A stretch of 64,000 bases of DNA from Aquimarina atlantica (GTDB taxonomy: Bacteria; Bacteroidota; Bacteroidia; Flavobacteriales; Flavobacteriaceae), in the NCBI RefSeq assembly GCF_000626715.1, contig NZ_AQRA01000008.1, positions 186,001-250,000 on the forward strand, in the 5' to 3' direction. The translations under genes were made by a program, and so were the position numbers. Positions within the stretch are counted from its first letter, which is position 1, and the number at the start of each line of letters is the position of its first letter. Under the pieces are notes generated by a model. The model searched no databases. It worked only from the letters and a program-made list of their open reading frames with translations, and was not told the origin of the DNA. This document shows positions 62,159-64,000 of the stretch, one piece after another.

Positions 62159-62566
62159 ATGATGCATAGAATAAAGATGGTTTTTGTTGTTATTTTCATT
62201 GTGAGTTGTGCTCGTAGTGTAGAGCCAACGGTAGAAAATATTAATAAAATATTTGCATCCAAAGATTTTACTTTTGAGTTTAACAGCCATACCGGGGATA
62301 AAAAATCTCTTAGTTTTAGGAATGATTATCTAGTTTATAAAAGTGATAAACCTACATATCGCAGAGAGATAAGTTACGATGAAGTACTTTTTATTAATGA
62401 CTTTATTCAAAAGATCGTTAATCGTCATTCTAAAATATTAGACCCCGATACCTCCTCACATTATATTATAAAAAATACAGCGTATAAAGTAGTAATCATA
62501 CCAGATCAGGAAGATTACTACTTTGATGCTTTACTTAAAACACTAAAACTTGATACGGTAAAATAA
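62159..62566 (+). CDS. Hypothetical lipoprotein (135 aa)
   Basis: Starts MMHRIKMVFVVIFIVSCARS; IVSC is an acceptable lipobox. A second ATG one codon on is equally likely. The mature part is FEFNSHTGDKKSLSFRNDYL, then YDEVLFINDFIQKIVNRH and VVIIPDQEDYYFDALLKTL. No known domain. Ends 6 bases before the convergent kinase gene. Confidence 0.6.
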   Translation: MMHRIKMVFVVIFIVSCARSVEPTVENINKIFASKDFTFEFNSHTGDKKSLSFRNDYLVYKSDKPTYRREISYDEVLFINDFIQKIVNRHSKILDPDTSSHYIIKNTAYKVVIIPDQEDYYFDALLKTLKLDTVK

Positions 62567-62572
62567 ATAATA

Positions 62573-63925
62573 TTACTCAAAAAGTAATGAAAAAGAAGTC
62601 TCCCTATTAGGTATAGAATGAACTGTTAGGCTACCTCCGTGCATATGCATAATTTGTTTAGAAAGACTTAAACCTATACCTGTACCTTCATTTTTTGTGG
62701 TATAAAAAGGGATAAATATCTGGCTCATGATATCTGGGTGTATGCCCGGGCCATTATCTTTAACTGTTATATATTTTTTCCCTTCAGAAGTAATTCCAAC
62801 AATAAATATAAGAGTTGCTTTTTCGGTATCTTTTAAAGCTTGAATTGCATTTTTACAAAGGTTCAGCAATATCTGGGTAATTAGCTTTTCGTCTGCATAA
62901 ATTTCGAGATCTTCTGTGGTATTTAGAATGTCAAAAGAAATGACATTAAAATCAATCTCCTGGCTCATCAAAACTTTTACCTTTTCTAATAATTTTTCTA
63001 CTTTAATTATTTTCTTATCGGGTACAGGTACATTTAGAAAACTACGATACGATTGTACAAAACTCATTAAATCATTTCCTTGATTTTTGATTACTTCTAA
63101 TCCTTTTGCAGTATTATGGATTTTATTTTCATCAATTTCTGTAACCGGTATGATCCCACTTTTATCTTTATAATATCCCAAAATAGATTCTGATATTGAA
63201 GTAATGGGAGTAACAGAATTCATAATTTCATGAGTCAAAACTCTAATGAGTTTTATCCATGAATCTGTTTCTTTTTCATCTAATTCGTTATGAATATCTT
63301 GTATAGTTATTAATCTTAAAACTTCATTATTTAATACTATTTCCGAAGATTTAATAGATAGCTGTATCGTCTCTCGCTCGTTGGTGAGTTGAAAAAGTTT
63401 TCGTTCGAATGGTTTAATATTATTAAATAAGTCATACAATTTTTTATCAACCTGTACGAGTTGTTTTATATGATTTAGGGGAGTATAATTTAGTAATTTT
63501 TCGACCTTAGGATTGTTAAAAAGAATATGCCCTTTATGATTAAAAGTCAAAATACCAATCTCTGCTTGTTTTAGTATTTCCTGGTAATACTGTTCCTGTG
63601 TTTGGTTTTTTAAGTGTACTTTTCGAATTACATCATTAAGACTATTAAGACTTTGATTTAATTCGTTAAACGATTTTGGGGCTCCTTTTTCAGGAAATCG
63701 AAGTGTGAAATCTTCATTCTTGATTGAATTAAAAAAATAAGCAATCTTTCTATTATTATAGTTTAGATATTTGATTAAAAATATAGTTTGTAATGAAAAA
63801 AATAATAGAGCAAGAAAAGATAAGACATACAATTCTTTAAAAAACACAAAAGCTAATATCAGTGCAGTTAAGGAAAGCATTACTACTCTTAGGATTAGTT
63901 GTGTGTAGATATTCTGGCTAACCAT
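62573..63925 (-). CDS. Sensor histidine kinase with PAS domain, NtrB/AtoS-like
   Basis: 450 residues. Two membrane helices near the start (about 10-30 and 32-50), a charged linker, a PAS domain (EIGILTFNHKGHILFNNPKVEKLLNY), HisKA with the histidine in VLTHEIMNSVTPITSISE (about 231), ATPase motifs: NLCKNAIQAL, VKDNGPGIHPDI, and GTGIGLSLSKQIMHMHGGSL. It is downstream of, and shares a base with the stop of, a sigma-54-type response regulator gene, so the two form a pair controlling sigma-54 promoters. Confidence 0.92.
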   Translation of the reverse strand: MVSQNIYTQLILRVVMLSLTALILAFVFFKELYVLSFLALLFFSLQTIFLIKYLNYNNRKIAYFFNSIKNEDFTLRFPEKGAPKSFNELNQSLNSLNDVIRKVHLKNQTQEQYYQEILKQAEIGILTFNHKGHILFNNPKVEKLLNYTPLNHIKQLVQVDKKLYDLFNNIKPFERKLFQLTNERETIQLSIKSSEIVLNNEVLRLITIQDIHNELDEKETDSWIKLIRVLTHEIMNSVTPITSISESILGYYKDKSGIIPVTEIDENKIHNTAKGLEVIKNQGNDLMSFVQSYRSFLNVPVPDKKIIKVEKLLEKVKVLMSQEIDFNVISFDILNTTEDLEIYADEKLITQILLNLCKNAIQALKDTEKATLIFIVGITSEGKKYITVKDNGPGIHPDIMSQIFIPFYTTKNEGTGIGLSLSKQIMHMHGGSLTVHSIPNRETSFSLLFE

Positions 63926-64000
63926 TAGTTTTCTGATTTTTTTATTTTGTTATATAAAGTCTGTCTCGAAATACCAAGTTGATTTGCAGCAGCACTATAA
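63925..64000 (-). CDS. C-terminal end of a sigma-54-dependent response regulator
   Basis: Only the last 24 residues are in the window: YSAAANQLGISRQTLYNKIK, then KSEN. This is the Fis-type helix-turn-helix that ends NtrC-family regulators (AAxxLGISRxTLYxKIK). Its stop TAA overlaps the ATG of the kinase gene. The rest lies beyond base 64000. Confidence 0.85.
   Translation of the reverse strand, partial: YSAAANQLGISRQTLYNKIKKSEN

Noticed and set aside
1-64000. tRNA, rRNA, integrase or full insertion sequence
   Set aside because: None of their signatures was seen on either strand.

Overview
The window looks like the chromosome of a low-GC marine member of the Flavobacteriaceae (Bacteroidota), perhaps Aquimarina-like; the genus is a guess. 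Grounds: Bacteroidota-type promoters (TTTG, about 19 bases, TAnnTTTG; the clearest is in front of the tRNA hydroxylase gene at 24356-24386), the gliding lipoprotein gene gldH next to a RicT gene, many lipoprotein and outer-membrane beta-barrel genes, an ECF sigma / membrane anti-sigma-like pair, and few Shine-Dalgarno sequences. No rRNA, tRNA, CRISPR array or complete insertion sequence was seen.

Layout. 1-2.5 kb: end of a 7TM/inactive-transglutaminase gene, an ATP-grasp ligase and an outer-membrane protein, probably one operon. 2.7-7.7 kb: AraC regulator, DUF885 lipoprotein, acetyltransferase, pheS and its usual small neighbour. 7.7-8.3 kb: a decayed minus-strand gene interrupted by a 205-bp MITE-like element with an exact 6-bp target duplication. 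8.3-17.4 kb is the accessory part: three copies of an unnamed module (a small XRE regulator divergent from two miniprotein genes of 43-83 residues), a TetR operon with two matching operators and three small membrane proteins, a DNA-alkylation-repair-like HEAT protein, a 41-bp palindromic tandem repeat and two Bacteroidota-type hypotheticals. 17.7-29.9 kb is mostly housekeeping: trpS, plsC, sigma/anti-sigma pair, recA, a small double-glycine-leader peptide, trhO, ricT, gldH and a class A penicillin-binding protein. 29.9-37.6 kb: the two subunits of a 3-oxoacid CoA-transferase separated by a peroxiredoxin and a zinc-ribbon membrane protein, a fused peptide-ABC ATPase, an NtrY-like kinase and an enoyl-CoA hydratase. 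38.1-42.8 kb: a TPR histidine kinase whose response regulator is broken, then yicC-gmk-nadD. 43-51 kb: secreted metalloprotease, acetyltransferase, HemJ, a large BNR/sortilin-type protein, AraC regulator, sugar dehydrogenase. 51-61.2 kb is a haem biosynthesis region: hemH and a MATE exporter on the minus strand, an AraC regulator divergent from hemA-hemC-hemD-hemE, two extra genes and hemF; hemJ lies 8 kb away and hemB/hemL are absent. 61.5-64 kb: two lipoproteins and the kinase of a sigma-54-type two-component system whose regulator runs off the end.

The strongest candidate for something undescribed is the triplicated XRE/miniprotein module. Its tiny genes are supported by three-fold conservation of reading frame, and in copy 1 a perfect palindrome sits at the miniprotein promoter. 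Secondary items are the MITE family (three related copies), the 41-bp array beside module 3, the orphan double-glycine peptide and the frameshifted response regulator.
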